DNA of 53,979 bases from the NCBI RefSeq assembly GCF_023715505.1, contig NZ_JAMBOH010000033.1:1-53979 (forward strand). The letters are read 5' to 3'. Position numbers and translations under genes: made by a program. The notes below the pieces were generated by a model. It worked only from the letters and a program-made list of their open reading frames with translations. It was not told where the DNA came from and ran no database searches. This stretch comes from Neobacillus cucumis (GTDB taxonomy: Bacteria; Bacillota; Bacilli; Bacillales_B; DSM-18226). Positions 25,115 through 34,883 of this stretch are shown piece by piece. Numbering within the stretch: position 1 is the first letter of the stretch; every line of letters begins with the position of its first letter.

Positions 25115-25202
25115 CTTGTAACTTCCTCCCAAAAAATGGTTTTAGTTTTACAGATGGTAGGATGCCCATGAATTATGACCAAATTTTGAACAAATTGTTA
25201 AA

Positions 25203-26258
25203 TTAATATGCATTCAGTGAAACTTCTCTCATAGTCTTTCTTGTTGTTTTTCCCAACATAAACGGGAAGTAATGATTAATGGTATAAACGGCGGGTATCA
25301 AAATAACGACCGTTATAATTGTGTATAGTACCCCTTCAACTATCGGATGATTGATTATGCTTTCAAAATTAAGAATCGATTTTTGAATCAGTAAATTAAA
25401 GACAAAAAACGCGATTTTTTGGTGGAAAGCTAAATAGATGAATGAATTCTTTCCAATATACTGGAGAACCTTATTTTTCTTCATATGTTTAATTAAAATA
25501 ACAAAGGCTCCAATTCCAGAAAATCCTGATAGATAGAAAAGAATAATATTTCCTAAGCTGCTATTATAAAAATCTACTCTTTCTCCTGTAAGTAGATAAT
25601 TAAGGTAACCTGTGAAAAGATTAACGATTAATAAAAGGATAAGAGCTTTTAGATGGTTAAACCGTTCCAAATTCTTATTATTTTCTTTGAATAAATAACC
25701 CGCTCCATAAAAACCAACGCTAATCATGGCCACGTCTATATTCCAAGGCAGCGGTTGTCCAACCATCTTGTTATAAAAACATCCAAAAACTGAAGTGACT
25801 AGTAGAAAGAATCCGATTGCCTTTTTCGTTTGTCCTATTTTTGTAATAAAATAAAAAAGTAATTCCGTACAGAATAAACAGGCAACAAACCATAAAGCAC
25901 CGGTATGAACGGTCCAGATTGTTTTTCTTTCAGCTATGACAGAACCTAATAACGGGGTTAATAGATTGTTTTTATAATTCACCAGTCCAAAATGATTTAA
26001 TAGTAAAAACCATAGGTATGCCATAAATGAAAAAGACAAGTACGGGAGGATTAATGACTTTGTCCTTTTTTTAAAAAACACCTTTAGGCTTGGAAACTTA
26101 TCTTTATTATATAAATATCCCGATAGGAAAAAGAATAACGGCATATGAAATGTATAGATATATGTTTTAAGTGGAGTTGGGATATCTGCATGCCCTAACA
26201 TCACTAGCAGCATTCCTAATCCCTTCCCGATATCTAACCAATCTAATCTCTTACTCAT
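25203..26258 (-). CDS. Membrane acyltransferase (acyltransferase 3 family)
   Basis: A 351-aa membrane protein with about ten transmembrane helices, of the acyltransferase 3 family, which O-acetylates sugars or other cell-surface molecules. The opening LDWLDIGKGLGMLLVMLGHADIP carries the catalytic-type His in MLGH, and the following YTFHMPLFFFLSGYLY contains the conserved HMPLFFF segment. The start ATG has a GAGAGGGG site. It is closest to the fucose 4-O-acetylase-like subgroup in general layout. It lies ~90 nt upstream of the secreted repeat protein gene, but I see no clear terminator or promoter between them. Acceptor substrate unknown. Confidence 0.85.
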   Translation of the reverse strand: MSKRLDWLDIGKGLGMLLVMLGHADIPTPLKTYIYTFHMPLFFFLSGYLYNKDKFPSLKVFFKKRTKSLILPYLSFSFMAYLWFLLLNHFGLVNYKNNLLTPLLGSVIAERKTIWTVHTGALWFVACLFCTELLFYFITKIGQTKKAIGFFLLVTSVFGCFYNKMVGQPLPWNIDVAMISVGFYGAGYLFKENNKNLERFNHLKALILLLIVNLFTGYLNYLLTGERVDFYNSSLGNIILFYLSGFSGIGAFVILIKHMKKNKVLQYIGKNSFIYLAFHQKIAFFVFNLLIQKSILNFESIINHPIVEGVLYTIITVVILIPAVYTINHYFPFMLGKTTRKTMREVSLNAY

Positions 26259-26362
26259 TGGATCCCCTCTCTTCTATTCAAATTTGAGGTTGACTGGCAT
26301 TGAAATTCTAAATGACTAACGAGTAAGAGTATAGTATGACTTTCTTAATTTAAACTTAAAAA

Positions 26363-26406
26363 GAAACAAAGCCGTAATCAGTAATCCTGAATAACGGCTT
26401 TGTTTC
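26363..26406 (-). terminator. Terminator of purU
   Basis: The perfect 13-bp stem GAAACAAAGCCGT/ACGGCTTTGTTTC is followed on the minus strand by TTTTTAAG. Confidence 0.82.
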
Positions 26407-26414
26407 TTTGTTTA

Positions 26415-27314
26415 TTAGAAAACGATCGTCTTATTCTGATGGACGATAATTCGGTCCTGGATATGCCATTTTACTGCACGAGCCAACACGCTTCGTTCAA
26501 TTCTCCGGCCAATCTTTTTAAGACTATCAACATTATCATGATGACCTACCCTGCTAATATCCTGTTCGATAATCGGTCCTTCATCAAGATCATTGGTTAC
26601 ATAATGTGAAGTCGCACCGATTAATTTCACCCCGCGGTCAAAGGCACGTTCATACGGTCTTGCCCCCACAAAGGCAGGTAAAAACGAATGGTGAATATTA
26701 ATAATTTTATTAGGATTTTCCTTTATAAAATTCGGCGTTAAGATCTGCATATAACGTGCCAATACGATGAAATCAATATCATACTCTTTTAAAAGCTTAA
26801 GCTGCTCGGCTTCTGCTTGTTGACGAATATCCTTATTTGCCGGAATATAGTAAAACGGAATATTAAGTCCTTCAACAACCTCTCTCGCGTTTTCATGGTT
26901 ACTGATGACAAAGGCAATATCAGCCATTAAATCTCCGCTTTGCCACTCCCATAAAAGTTCGAGCAAGCAGTGTAGTTCTTTAGAGACAAAGATGGCAGCT
27001 TTCTTAAGATTGTAAACATGCGTAAATTTCCATTCCATTGAAAAATTCTCAGCAATATCAGAAAACTGTGTATCCATATCTTTTGCTTTATCCTTTAGGC
27101 CTGGGCATTCAAATTCAATCCGAATGAAAAAGATGCCTCCCTCAGGATTGGTAGAATACTGACTGGATTCGATAATATTTGCGTTATAGGAGAATAAAAA
27201 CTTTGATATCGCCGAAACAATTCCTGGTTGGTCCGGACAACTAACTAGAAGACGTCCACGATTTTTATTTTGTTCTTGAAATAATTCAATTTGCTCTTTA
27301 ATAAATGCATTCAT
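26415..27314 (-). CDS. purU: Formyltetrahydrofolate deformylase
   Basis: A 299-aa cytosolic enzyme that hydrolyses 10-formyl-THF to THF and formate, balancing one-carbon pools with purine synthesis. The N-terminal ACT domain (about residues 20-95) starts LLVSCPDQPGIVSAISKFL. The C-terminal formyltransferase-like domain has ADIAFVISNHENA, the active-site INIHHSFLPAFVGARPY, and GATSHYVTNDLDEGPIIEQD with the catalytic Asp. Length and domain order are standard. It is a single gene with its own terminator and no purine genes nearby. Confidence 0.94.
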   Translation of the reverse strand: MNAFIKEQIELFQEQNKNRGRLLVSCPDQPGIVSAISKFLFSYNANIIESSQYSTNPEGGIFFIRIEFECPGLKDKAKDMDTQFSDIAENFSMEWKFTHVYNLKKAAIFVSKELHCLLELLWEWQSGDLMADIAFVISNHENAREVVEGLNIPFYYIPANKDIRQQAEAEQLKLLKEYDIDFIVLARYMQILTPNFIKENPNKIINIHHSFLPAFVGARPYERAFDRGVKLIGATSHYVTNDLDEGPIIEQDISRVGHHDNVDSLKKIGRRIERSVLARAVKWHIQDRIIVHQNKTIVF

Positions 27315-27400
27315 ATCTAAAACCTCACTATCTTGTTTGAAACATTATACATGAAAAACACTTATTAGTTAATAATTATTTGAAAATTCTCTAATATAGT

Positions 27401-27430
27401 AAAAATACCAGGTTCCACTTTGAACCTGGC
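27401..27430 (-). terminator. Terminator of the importer/aminotransferase/dehydrogenase operon
   Basis: The 8-bp stem CCAGGTTC/GAACCTGG is followed on the minus strand by TATTTTTAC. It sits ~40 nt after the dehydrogenase stop. Confidence 0.75.
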
Positions 27431-27466
27431 ACTTTGATCTCATACTATTTTTCAGAAAAAACTATC

Positions 27467-28462
27467 CTAGTAACCTAATTTTTTATCAACGACGTTAAGA
27501 AGTGGGACCCCCTCATAGAAACGCGTAAGGTTTTCTAAAATCAACTTCATAACCCGTTCTGAATGATTACTCGAGTTATAGGCATTATGCGGTGAGACAA
27601 TCACATTGTCCATATACCAAAACGGATGATCTTTAGGTAACGGCTCGACCTCAAACACATCAAGCCCAGCCCCAGCGATTTTGCCATTTCGCAGGCAATC
27701 GACTAAATCCTTTTCGGCAACTGTATTCCCACGTCCGACATTGATTAAGTAACTATCTTTTTTCATTTTGCTAAAACGCTCTTTATTCATAAAATGGATG
27801 GTATCTTTTGTGGAGGGAAGGGCCACTACGACATAATCTGATTTCGCGAGCACTTCATCTACTTGGTCCATACCGACGACAACATCTGCTGGTTCATGTT
27901 TCTTGTTTTTCTTATCAGGGTTTCTGCGGCAGCCAATCACCTTCATTTCTAAACCTTTACAACGTTTGGCAATTTCATAGCCGATTTCTCCGTAGCCAAT
28001 AATCCCCACTGTAGAGCCTGCGAGGGTTCTAACTGGCAGCATTTTGCACCATTCCTGCGCTCTTTGTTTTTTTACCATCGTCGGTATATCCCTAGAAAAT
28101 GCTGAGATTAACGCAATCGTGTGTTCTGCGATTGGAACAGAGGTACATCCTTTGGCATTGGTAATGATGACATCACTGTTTTTCACCACATCGGTGAGCA
28201 TCGCATCCAACCCAGCACTAATGGAATGAACCCATTTTACGTTTTTAGCCTTTTTGAGAATATTCAGGTTATCACGCATGCCTAAGGTTAAAAGAATCTC
28301 GCATTCAGATAAATCGGCGGTTACCTCTGGTTCAGGTTCATCAAAATTCCATGGTTCCACCACAATATTAGGGCAAATCTCCTTAAATTGTTTAAGGTAC
28401 ACCTCCGGAAGGTTGTAGCGGATATATATAGAAGGTGAAACTTTTGGGGTCATTACCTTCAT
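27467..28462 (-). CDS. D-2-hydroxyacid dehydrogenase
   Basis: A 331-aa NAD(P)-dependent D-isomer-specific 2-hydroxyacid dehydrogenase, which reduces a 2-oxoacid to a D-2-hydroxyacid or the reverse. The cofactor motif GIIGYGEIGYE is at 154-163. The catalytic triad is complete: Arg244 (VGRGN), Glu273 (EVEPLP), His292 (SPHNA). The stop is reached after typical length. Its ATG overlaps the aminotransferase stop by 4 nt, so it is coupled to that gene and likely reduces the 2-oxoacid the aminotransferase makes. It is the last gene of the operon. Confidence 0.9.
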   Translation of the reverse strand: MKVMTPKVSPSIYIRYNLPEVYLKQFKEICPNIVVEPWNFDEPEPEVTADLSECEILLTLGMRDNLNILKKAKNVKWVHSISAGLDAMLTDVVKNSDVIITNAKGCTSVPIAEHTIALISAFSRDIPTMVKKQRAQEWCKMLPVRTLAGSTVGIIGYGEIGYEIAKRCKGLEMKVIGCRRNPDKKNKKHEPADVVVGMDQVDEVLAKSDYVVVALPSTKDTIHFMNKERFSKMKKDSYLINVGRGNTVAEKDLVDCLRNGKIAGAGLDVFEVEPLPKDHPFWYMDNVIVSPHNAYNSSNHSERVMKLILENLTRFYEGVPLLNVVDKKLGY

Positions 28463-29682
28463 TCACTTACCCCCTCTAAGACGAAGTTTTTTTGCTTGTG
28501 TTCTTGATAGGACTCCGCCAAACGCTCAATTCCCCGTTTAATTTCTTCCTCGTTGCAGTAGGTAAAACCGAGGCGGATATGATTCTTTTCATCTGCATTC
28601 AAATAAAAATGTGCCCCGTCTAAATAGCTGACACCCTTTTGTAGTGATTGCTGCATAAACTGACTCGTATCAGTACCTTCTGGGAAGGTTAACCAAAGGA
28701 AAAAACCCCCTTCTGGCATAATATAAGAGACGTCTCTATCAAATGCTTCCTCGATCGCCACCACCATGGCTTCCATCCTTGAACGATAGATAGAGTTCAG
28801 GAAATCCACATGCTGATCAAAATCAATCGTTGTTAAAAATTGCGAAACGATTTCTTGAACAAACACACTTGTCGAACCGTCCGATTTTAACATCCGCATT
28901 TTATTAATTAACGGTTCGCTCGCAACGGCCCAGCCCATGCGGATGCCCGGGGCAACTATTTTAGAAAAGGTACTTAAATAAATCACACGGTCAGGTCCAA
29001 AGGAATAAATGGAAGGGACGTATTTTCCTGTAAAGCTTAACTCTACATAAGCGTCATCCTCAAGCACATAAAAGTTATATTCATAAGCCAATTCCGCCAG
29101 TTTTTTTCTTCTTTCAAGCGAAAGACTAACCCCTGTCGGATTATGGTAGTTTGGCATAACATAAAGCACTTTTGGCATTGGACCGCCATTTTTTCTAGCT
29201 TCCTTCAGCTGATCCTCAACTAAATCTACCCTTATGCCATCTTCGTCGATCGGAAATGAAGTTAATTTTGTTTCTGCCAATAAAAACTGCCGAATGGCTC
29301 CGAAAAAAGATGGCCCTTCCACCCATACATGGTCTCCAGGGTCTGTTAATGTCCTAGTAGCGATATCAATAGCCTGACTCGAGCCGGCTGTAACGAGTAT
29401 TTCATTCGTCTCCGCACGAACCGAACGTAACAGCGATCTTTGTTTAATCCATTCGGCAACCATCTTAGGACCATTTCCACCTCCATATTCAAGCGGTTTT
29501 ACGCCCCCTTTTTGGATGGCCACAACAGAAGACTCCTCCATAAGCGATAGATTAAAAGATTCTTTCGCAGGCAAACCAAAAGCGAGGGGAATTAAGTCAG
29601 GGTGCTGATCCGCAAACGCAGCCGCGATTAAAGGCAGCTTGGGAAATCGTTTTGAATAGGTAAATTCTTTTAAGGTTGTCAA
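28459..29682 (-). CDS. PLP-dependent class I/II aminotransferase (2-aminoadipate/LysN type)
   Basis: A 407-aa fold-type I aminotransferase without DNA-binding domain. ILVTAGSSQAIDIATR (about residues 95-110), MPNYHNPTGVS (176-186) and the Schiff-base Lys241 in STFSKIVAPGIRMGW are clear. General sequence style matches the 2-aminoadipate/MocR-related class. The substrate is not determined, but the operon context (D-amino-acid aminotransferase before, D-hydroxyacid dehydrogenase after) suggests it works on an imported amino acid. The ATG has an AGGAGG site. It overlaps the dehydrogenase start. Confidence 0.88.
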   Translation of the reverse strand: MTTLKEFTYSKRFPKLPLIAAAFADQHPDLIPLAFGLPAKESFNLSLMEESSVVAIQKGGVKPLEYGGGNGPKMVAEWIKQRSLLRSVRAETNEILVTAGSSQAIDIATRTLTDPGDHVWVEGPSFFGAIRQFLLAETKLTSFPIDEDGIRVDLVEDQLKEARKNGGPMPKVLYVMPNYHNPTGVSLSLERRKKLAELAYEYNFYVLEDDAYVELSFTGKYVPSIYSFGPDRVIYLSTFSKIVAPGIRMGWAVASEPLINKMRMLKSDGSTSVFVQEIVSQFLTTIDFDQHVDFLNSIYRSRMEAMVVAIEEAFDRDVSYIMPEGGFFLWLTFPEGTDTSQFMQQSLQKGVSYLDGAHFYLNADEKNHIRLGFTYCNEEEIKRGIERLAESYQEHKQKNFVLEGVSE

Positions 29683-29742
29683 AATAATACCTCCTAAAAG
29701 TAAGTTATCGATTTCAAATACTTATTCAAGTTAATCTTCCTT

Positions 29743-30588
29743 TTAGATAGAGATTACAGAACCTAACAATGCTTCAAAGGCGGATTGTAACAGACGGGTA
29801 TAGACCCCAGGTGTTCCTTTACCAATTTTATACTCGTCAACTTGAATAACAGGGCATATTTCCTGGCCCGTATTTGTTATGAACACCTCATCCATTTCTA
29901 ATAATTCATCGAAAGTAAATGGAGTTTCTTGTAAAATTAAATCGGTCTTTTTCAGCAAACGAAGCACCACTTGCCGAGTGATTCCATTTAAAATCAAGTG
30001 ATTGGCAGGGTGTGTAAAGCATTGCTTGCCTTTGATTGCAAATAGATTCGAGCTGCTTCCTTCTGTCACAATCCCGTCCCGGATTAGAATCGCTTCCGCT
30101 CCACCCTGCTCAACTGCTTTTTGTTTAGCCAAAACATTGCCTAGCAAATTAAGACTCTTGATATCTACTCTCAACCAACGGATATCCTCAGCAGTAACGA
30201 CTTTTATACCGCTTCTCATTTGTTCGAGTGGCCGCTCCATTTCGCGTACATACGCCACTAACGTTGGCTCTGTTTTTTGCGGAAAGGCATGTAACCTGGG
30301 CGCTGTACCGCGGGTCACTTGGATATAGACAGTACCATTGGTAACTTTATTGTCTTTCACAAGCAGCTGAAGATTTTGATAGAGTGTATTAATGGCTGCC
30401 GGCAATGGGAGCATCAGTTCTTTGGCACTCCGTACTAACCTTTCAAGATGTGCCTCCCATTCGAAGAAGACTCCATCATAGATTTGAATAACCTCGTAGA
30501 TCCCATCGCCAAATTGAAAGCCTCGATCCTCTAAGTCTACTGTAAAGCTTTCTCTTGGAACGATCTTATTGTTTAGCAAGATATTCAT
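29743..30588 (-). CDS. dat: D-amino acid aminotransferase
   Basis: A 281-aa fold-type IV PLP enzyme that interconverts D-alanine + 2-oxoglutarate and pyruvate + D-glutamate. The PLP Lys is at about 144 (VDIKSLN), matching the position known for Bacillus Dat; DRGFQFGDGIYEVIQI near 21-36 and VTEGSSSNLFAI at 175-186 are the family marks. I choose the ATG at 30588 (site AAGGAGACGGG). An open frame continues 51 codons further upstream, but that is the MFS gene region and lacks a site. Its start lies 23 nt inside the end of the MFS gene, so the two are coupled. Confidence 0.9.
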   Translation of the reverse strand: MNILLNNKIVPRESFTVDLEDRGFQFGDGIYEVIQIYDGVFFEWEAHLERLVRSAKELMLPLPAAINTLYQNLQLLVKDNKVTNGTVYIQVTRGTAPRLHAFPQKTEPTLVAYVREMERPLEQMRSGIKVVTAEDIRWLRVDIKSLNLLGNVLAKQKAVEQGGAEAILIRDGIVTEGSSSNLFAIKGKQCFTHPANHLILNGITRQVVLRLLKKTDLILQETPFTFDELLEMDEVFITNTGQEICPVIQVDEYKIGKGTPGVYTRLLQSAFEALLGSVISI

Positions 30589-31765
30589 TTCCCGTCTCCT
30601 TTTCTCGTATATAAGAATGACTTTCTTTTTTGAGATTGAATACGATAAACACAAAGAGGAACAAACAAATACAAGATGAAATGACAAACGGTGCTGAAGG
30701 GTGGAACAAGAAGATCCAGCCGGCAAAAAGCGGTCCAACACTTCTTCCGAGGCTATCCATGGATTGCTGAAATCCCATCACCGTCCCTTGCCCAACAGAT
30801 TCCAACTTTGATATGAGCGAGATAATCGTTGGTCTTGCGATGGCCTGCCCTGCCCCAACCAATAAACAGCCCGCGAAAACCATCCAAGTGATAACAGAAA
30901 ATGCGATACAGGCAAACCCGATAATCTCTATTAGTAACCCTATTTTCGTAATAGACACTTCATGAAGTTTCGATAGAATGAAACCCATGAATAACAATTG
31001 AATAACGACAGATGACAGTGATTGAGCACTAAAGGCAAGCCCTGTTTCGCTGGCAGAGGATTGAAATCGGTCAATCATAAAGTAGCCTAAGACCCCAAAC
31101 AAACTAGAAGTTGAAACGGCTAAACCAAAGGTAATCAGCAGCAGATTACGATAGCCCGGCTTCACCATATGCTTTAACGTATCCTTAAAGGAAACCTCCT
31201 TTAGCTTTTGATTTTTCTGATCCGGCTCACTCAAGAGAAAATGTACAAATGGAATGGTACTCAGACTAAGTATTCCGGCTGCAATAAAGGGCGCATGCAA
31301 TCCCATCGGGGAAAAAATCCCGCCTACGGTTGGACCGCAAAGGAAACCAAGGGCATTAGCAGCTCCCATGTTGGCAAGGGCCTTGCTCCTTTTTTCCTTT
31401 TCATTTGAATCAATTACCAATGCCAGGGCAGCAGGCTGTGTTCCGCTCGACAACATCGCACCAATGATCCGAATAACAAGGAGCTGCCCGTAAGATTCAG
31501 CAAAAACCATCAATAAAAAGGCTATCCCAAATCCAAACAATCCAATCAGCAATACAGGTTTTCGGCCGATACGGTCAATAAGCCTCCCCCAAAACGGTAC
31601 CACAAGGAATTGAGTTAACGCCCAGCCAGTAATCAAACTTCCCATTTGAAAGGAACTCAGACCCAAGTTGTCGGCCAAATATGGCAATGCTGGAAGAACG
31701 ACACCATACCCTGTCATTGATAGGAACATAATGAAAGATAATAAATAAAACGACTTTCTGGTCAT
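30566..31765 (-). CDS. MFS transporter, drug/metabolite exporter type
   Basis: A 399-aa major facilitator with twelve predicted helices. The helix 2-3 loop GRLIDRIGRKPVLLIG carries the GxxxDRxGRR/K signature, and LPYLADNLGLSSFQMG with TGYGVVLPALPYL before it resembles 12-helix DHA1 exporters such as TetA/Bmr. I choose the ATG at 31765 (AAAGGATC site) over an upstream start with no site. It overlaps dat by 23 nt and follows the ATPase gene oppF-like by ~160 nt. In this operon it probably exports a product or an inhibitory amino acid; that is inference. Confidence 0.85.
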   Translation of the reverse strand: MTRKSFYLLSFIMFLSMTGYGVVLPALPYLADNLGLSSFQMGSLITGWALTQFLVVPFWGRLIDRIGRKPVLLIGLFGFGIAFLLMVFAESYGQLLVIRIIGAMLSSGTQPAALALVIDSNEKEKRSKALANMGAANALGFLCGPTVGGIFSPMGLHAPFIAAGILSLSTIPFVHFLLSEPDQKNQKLKEVSFKDTLKHMVKPGYRNLLLITFGLAVSTSSLFGVLGYFMIDRFQSSASETGLAFSAQSLSSVVIQLLFMGFILSKLHEVSITKIGLLIEIIGFACIAFSVITWMVFAGCLLVGAGQAIARPTIISLISKLESVGQGTVMGFQQSMDSLGRSVGPLFAGWIFLFHPSAPFVISSCICLFLFVFIVFNLKKESHSYIREKETGNEYLAKQ

Positions 31766-31795
31766 AGTTGATCCTTTCTTATTAAGCCTGCTTTT

Positions 31796-31875
31796 TGCCG
31801 AAATCACTGATAAATTCTTATTTTCGCTGATATCCCGTTTAAAATAACCGATACCCGTTAAAGAACCGCCGATAT
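31796..31875. repeat. Degenerate CCGATA/CCCGTTAA short repeats
   Basis: About four copies of a ~20-nt degenerate unit, built around GATA-CCCGTT-AAA-AA, occupy the spacer between the MFS gene and the ATPase gene. Copies include CTGATATCCCGTTTAAAATAA and, adjacent, CCGATACCCGTTAAAGAAC. There is no open frame, and no strong terminator was seen. Confidence 0.45.
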
Positions 31876-31926
31876 ATACCTTTAGACCTCCTGAAAGTGT
31901 ACTATTAACCTAAAAAAATTCTCTTC

Positions 31927-32922
31927 TTATATTAAATGACAAGCAAGTTGATGACCGTCTCCAATATCTTTAATGTTAGGCTCCTCAACCACACATCTTT
32001 CCGTTTTAAAAGGACAACGTGTATGGAAACGGCAGCCACTTGGGGGATTCAGAGGGGTTGGCAGCTCCCCTTCAAGTACAATCCGCTCCATTTGATCCTT
32101 ATCATGAATCATAGGTCTTGCCGATAATAGCGCTTTGGTATAAGGATGTTTAGGCCGATTAAAAAGATCCTCTGTTTTAGCGATTTCTACCAACTTCCCT
32201 AGATACATGACGCCCACACGATCAGAAATGTGCTTTACAACACTTAGATCGTGAGAAATAAATAAGTACGTTAAATGGAATTCCTTCTGGAGGTCTTTAA
32301 ACAAGTTAATGACCTGTGCTTGGACGGATACATCAAGAGCAGATACTGGCTCATCACAAATGACAAGCTTGGGATTAAGTGCCAGGGCCTTGGCGATGCC
32401 TATTCGCTGCCTTTGTCCGCCTGAAAATTCATGTGGATACCGATTCTTCATTCTGGAAGAAAGACCCACGGTTTCCATTAAACTCTCGACTCTTTTCCCC
32501 CGTTCCGCCATTGTCCCAACCTTATGTATATGGAGGGGTTCAGCGATGATTTCAGCCACTGTCATCCGAGGATGAAGGGAAGCATAAGGATCTTGAAAGA
32601 CAATTTGCATCTCCCTTCTGGCTTTCTTTAGTTCCTGACTTGAATGCTCAAGAATATTTTTCCCTTCAAAAAGCACTTTGCCATCGGTTGGTTCAATTAA
32701 CCGCAATAAGGAGCGCCCTGTTGTACTTTTTCCACAGCCGGACTCCCCAACAAGTGCCAGAGTTTCTCCTTTATAAATGGTAAAGTTCACATCATCTACG
32801 GCCTTCACAACCGGAGGTGCCTGACCCTTGATGCGATTAAATAATCCTTGTTTAATAGGAAAGTATTTTTTAAGATGACTAATTTCCATTAAAGGCTCTT
32901 TTTCAGCTACAACTGTCAACAT
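31927..32922 (-). CDS. Oligopeptide/dipeptide ABC transporter ATPase (OppF/DppF type)
   Basis: A 331-aa ATP-binding subunit that energises peptide uptake. Walker [10 protein letters not shown] is at 59-67, signature [10 protein letters not shown] near 166-175, Walker [13 protein letters not shown] after it, and the switch His in FISHDLSVV. The C-terminal oligopeptide-type extension has [15 protein letters not shown], whose Cys residues are shared with family members. Its start overlaps the OppD-type stop by one base. It pairs with the OppD-type ATPase as the two nucleotide-binding subunits. Substrate class (peptides, opines or nickel) cannot be told from the ATPase. Confidence 0.93.
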   Translation of the reverse strand: MLTVVAEKEPLMEISHLKKYFPIKQGLFNRIKGQAPPVVKAVDDVNFTIYKGETLALVGESGCGKSTTGRSLLRLIEPTDGKVLFEGKNILEHSSQELKKARREMQIVFQDPYASLHPRMTVAEIIAEPLHIHKVGTMAERGKRVESLMETVGLSSRMKNRYPHEFSGGQRQRIGIAKALALNPKLVICDEPVSALDVSVQAQVINLFKDLQKEFHLTYLFISHDLSVVKHISDRVGVMYLGKLVEIAKTEDLFNRPKHPYTKALLSARPMIHDKDQMERIVLEGELPTPLNPPSGCRFHTRCPFKTERCVVEEPNIKDIGDGHQLACHLI

Positions 32923-33911
32923 TACACGCCTCCCCCTTCCAGGATTTCTTTATGGCGGAAACAACTGACCTTTCGTCCATCTTCTAAGCTCATCAGCGGT
33001 GGTTCTTGGCTAGAACATTGATGGATCGCGTATGTACAGCGATCATGAAACACACAGCCTTTTACCTGCTCATCCGGTAATGGAACCCGGCCTGGAATCG
33101 AATAAATCCGTTCACTTTGTTCTTCAATGGACGTAACCGATTGAAGAAGGCCTTTGGTATACGGGTGAAGCGGTTCAGCAAATAATTGATCCTTAGTCGC
33201 TTCTTCCATTACCTTTCCAGCGTACATCACAATGACTTTTTCACAATAATTGGCGACCACTCCTAAATCGTGTGTAATCAAAATCAACGACATATCCATT
33301 TTTTTCATGACCACAGATAAAAGGTCCAATATTTGTGCCTGTATCGTTACATCGAGGGCGGTAGTTGGTTCATCCGCAATCAGTAACCTTGGTTCACAGG
33401 ATAACGCCATCGCAATCATAGCCCTCTGCCTCATCCCACCAGATAATTCATGCGGATAGGCTTTCATTCTCTGTTCAGGAGATGGAATCCCAACAAGCTT
33501 CAACATCTCGATGGCTTTCTCGTTCGCCTCCTTTTTACTGATCGATTGATGAGCAACAATTTGTTCGGTAATTTGCTTGCCAATCGTTATTAGCGGGTTT
33601 AGAGCTGTCATCGGTTCTTGAAAAATCATCGCGATATCATTCCCGCGCAGACGCCTCCAGTCTTGATTTGTATTAGTTAACAGATTATCTCCTTCCCATA
33701 AAATTTCGCCTTTTGTTGCAATCAAACCCTTGTTTTTTAACAAGCCCATGATTGCCAAGGAAGTCATGCTTTTACCGCAGCCCGACTCTCCTACGATTCC
33801 AAGACTTTCCCCTTTTTTAAGTGAAAAATTAACACCTTTTAATACATCAGTGATTTCACCATTTTTCTGAAAACCGACACGTAAATCTCGGACATCTAAG
33901 AGAGTAGACAT
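32922..33911 (-). CDS. Oligopeptide/dipeptide ABC transporter ATPase (OppD/DppD type)
   Basis: A 329-aa ATPase partner of the preceding one. Walker [10 protein letters not shown] is at 41-49 (Ser-Met where most have Ser-Thr, as is usual in OppD), signature [15 protein letters not shown] near 155-169, Walker [13 protein letters not shown], and switch His in LITHDLGVV. The C-terminal Cys-bearing [15 protein letters not shown] segment matches OppD/DppD. It lies 19 nt after the permease C gene and 1 nt overlaps the OppF-type gene. Confidence 0.93.
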   Translation of the reverse strand: MSTLLDVRDLRVGFQKNGEITDVLKGVNFSLKKGESLGIVGESGCGKSMTSLAIMGLLKNKGLIATKGEILWEGDNLLTNTNQDWRRLRGNDIAMIFQEPMTALNPLITIGKQITEQIVAHQSISKKEANEKAIEMLKLVGIPSPEQRMKAYPHELSGGMRQRAMIAMALSCEPRLLIADEPTTALDVTIQAQILDLLSVVMKKMDMSLILITHDLGVVANYCEKVIVMYAGKVMEEATKDQLFAEPLHPYTKGLLQSVTSIEEQSERIYSIPGRVPLPDEQVKGCVFHDRCTYAIHQCSSQEPPLMSLEDGRKVSCFRHKEILEGGGV

Positions 33912-33930
33912 AGTAGATCCGACCCCTTTC

Positions 33931-34815
33931 TTATTTAGATGATTTCATTTTCGGATCAAAATAATCGCGAAGAACATCGCCAAGTAAATTAATCCCTAAA
34001 ATCGTGACAAACATCACAATGCCTGGAGTAAACAAATACCATGGGGCAAAGAACATATAATCTTTTCCTTGATTGACCATGGAACCCCAGCTAGGATCTG
34101 GAGGCTGTACTCCTAGCCCAAGAAAGCTTAGACTAGATTCAGCAAGAATGGTTGTCGCCATCCCAAGTGTCATGAGCACCGCTATATTTCCGTAACAGTT
34201 TGGCAGGATATAACGAAAAAGAATCCGGCTTACACTTGCACCAAGGGCGTGACCTCCCTCAACAAATTCCCGTTCCTTTAACGAAAGTGTTTGTGAGCGA
34301 ACTAACCGGCATATTTCTGGCCAGCTGACAAACCCCAAAGCAAGAATCAGATTAAATACACTTGGTCCAAGCGCTGCCATAATCGCAATGGCGAACAATA
34401 GTCCTGGGAAACTAAATATGATATTTGTAATGGCCATAATCACCTTATCGGTTTTCCCGCCAAAATAACCGGAAAACAGGCCCAACAGCGTTCCAATCAG
34501 CACGGCCATTAGCTGCACAGCAATGGCAATAAGTAATGATTTTTGACCGCCATACAATACTCGGGTAAACAAATCCCGCCCTAAATGATCGGTACCAAAC
34601 CAGTGAGCTGCACTTGGGGCCTGTAAAACCTGCGTCAGGTCATTGGTATTCGGATTATAGTGTGTAATAAGAGGAGCGGTTATTGTACCTAATAAGATAA
34701 TTCCGGCAAAACCAATCCCGACCATAGAAAACGAAAGCCTCATGCTTCTCTTATTTGCTTTCTGCCTTGGAAAAGTGGACGTTTGCTCTAAAACCGTTGT
34801 TTCAACAGTTTCCAT
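33931..34815 (-). CDS. Peptide-type ABC transporter permease (OppC/DppC type)
   Basis: A 294-aa inner-membrane permease with six transmembrane helices. An N-terminal polar tail precedes helix one; NDLTQVLQAPSAAHWFGTDHLGRDLFTRVLYGG after it is the OppC/DppC signature. The EAA-like cytoplasmic loop (EFVEGGHALGASVSRILFRYILPN) contacts the ATPases, and LSFLGLGVQPPDPSWG is the conserved C-terminal motif. The ATG has a GGAGATG site. It is separated from the OppB-type gene by ~68 nt that holds a hairpin. Confidence 0.92.
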   Translation of the reverse strand: METVETTVLEQTSTFPRQKANKRSMRLSFSMVGIGFAGIILLGTITAPLITHYNPNTNDLTQVLQAPSAAHWFGTDHLGRDLFTRVLYGGQKSLLIAIAVQLMAVLIGTLLGLFSGYFGGKTDKVIMAITNIIFSFPGLLFAIAIMAALGPSVFNLILALGFVSWPEICRLVRSQTLSLKEREFVEGGHALGASVSRILFRYILPNCYGNIAVLMTLGMATTILAESSLSFLGLGVQPPDPSWGSMVNQGKDYMFFAPWYLFTPGIVMFVTILGINLLGDVLRDYFDPKMKSSK

Positions 34816-34844
34816 ACAATCATCTCCTTTAGTCTTGTTTTAGT

Positions 34845-34873
34845 CCTCCATCTCTACTAATGAGTGATGGAGG
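34845..34873 (-). other. Hairpin between the two permease genes
   Basis: CCTCCATC and GATGGAGG form an 8-bp stem with a 13-nt loop and no T tract. It may stabilise or process the operon mRNA rather than terminate it. Confidence 0.45.
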
Positions 34874-34883
34874 TCATGTGGAG

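Noticed and set aside
30589..30741. Longer N-terminus for the D-amino acid aminotransferase
   Set aside because: The extension lies within the MFS gene end, has no ribosome site and does not fit the family start; ATG 30588 does.
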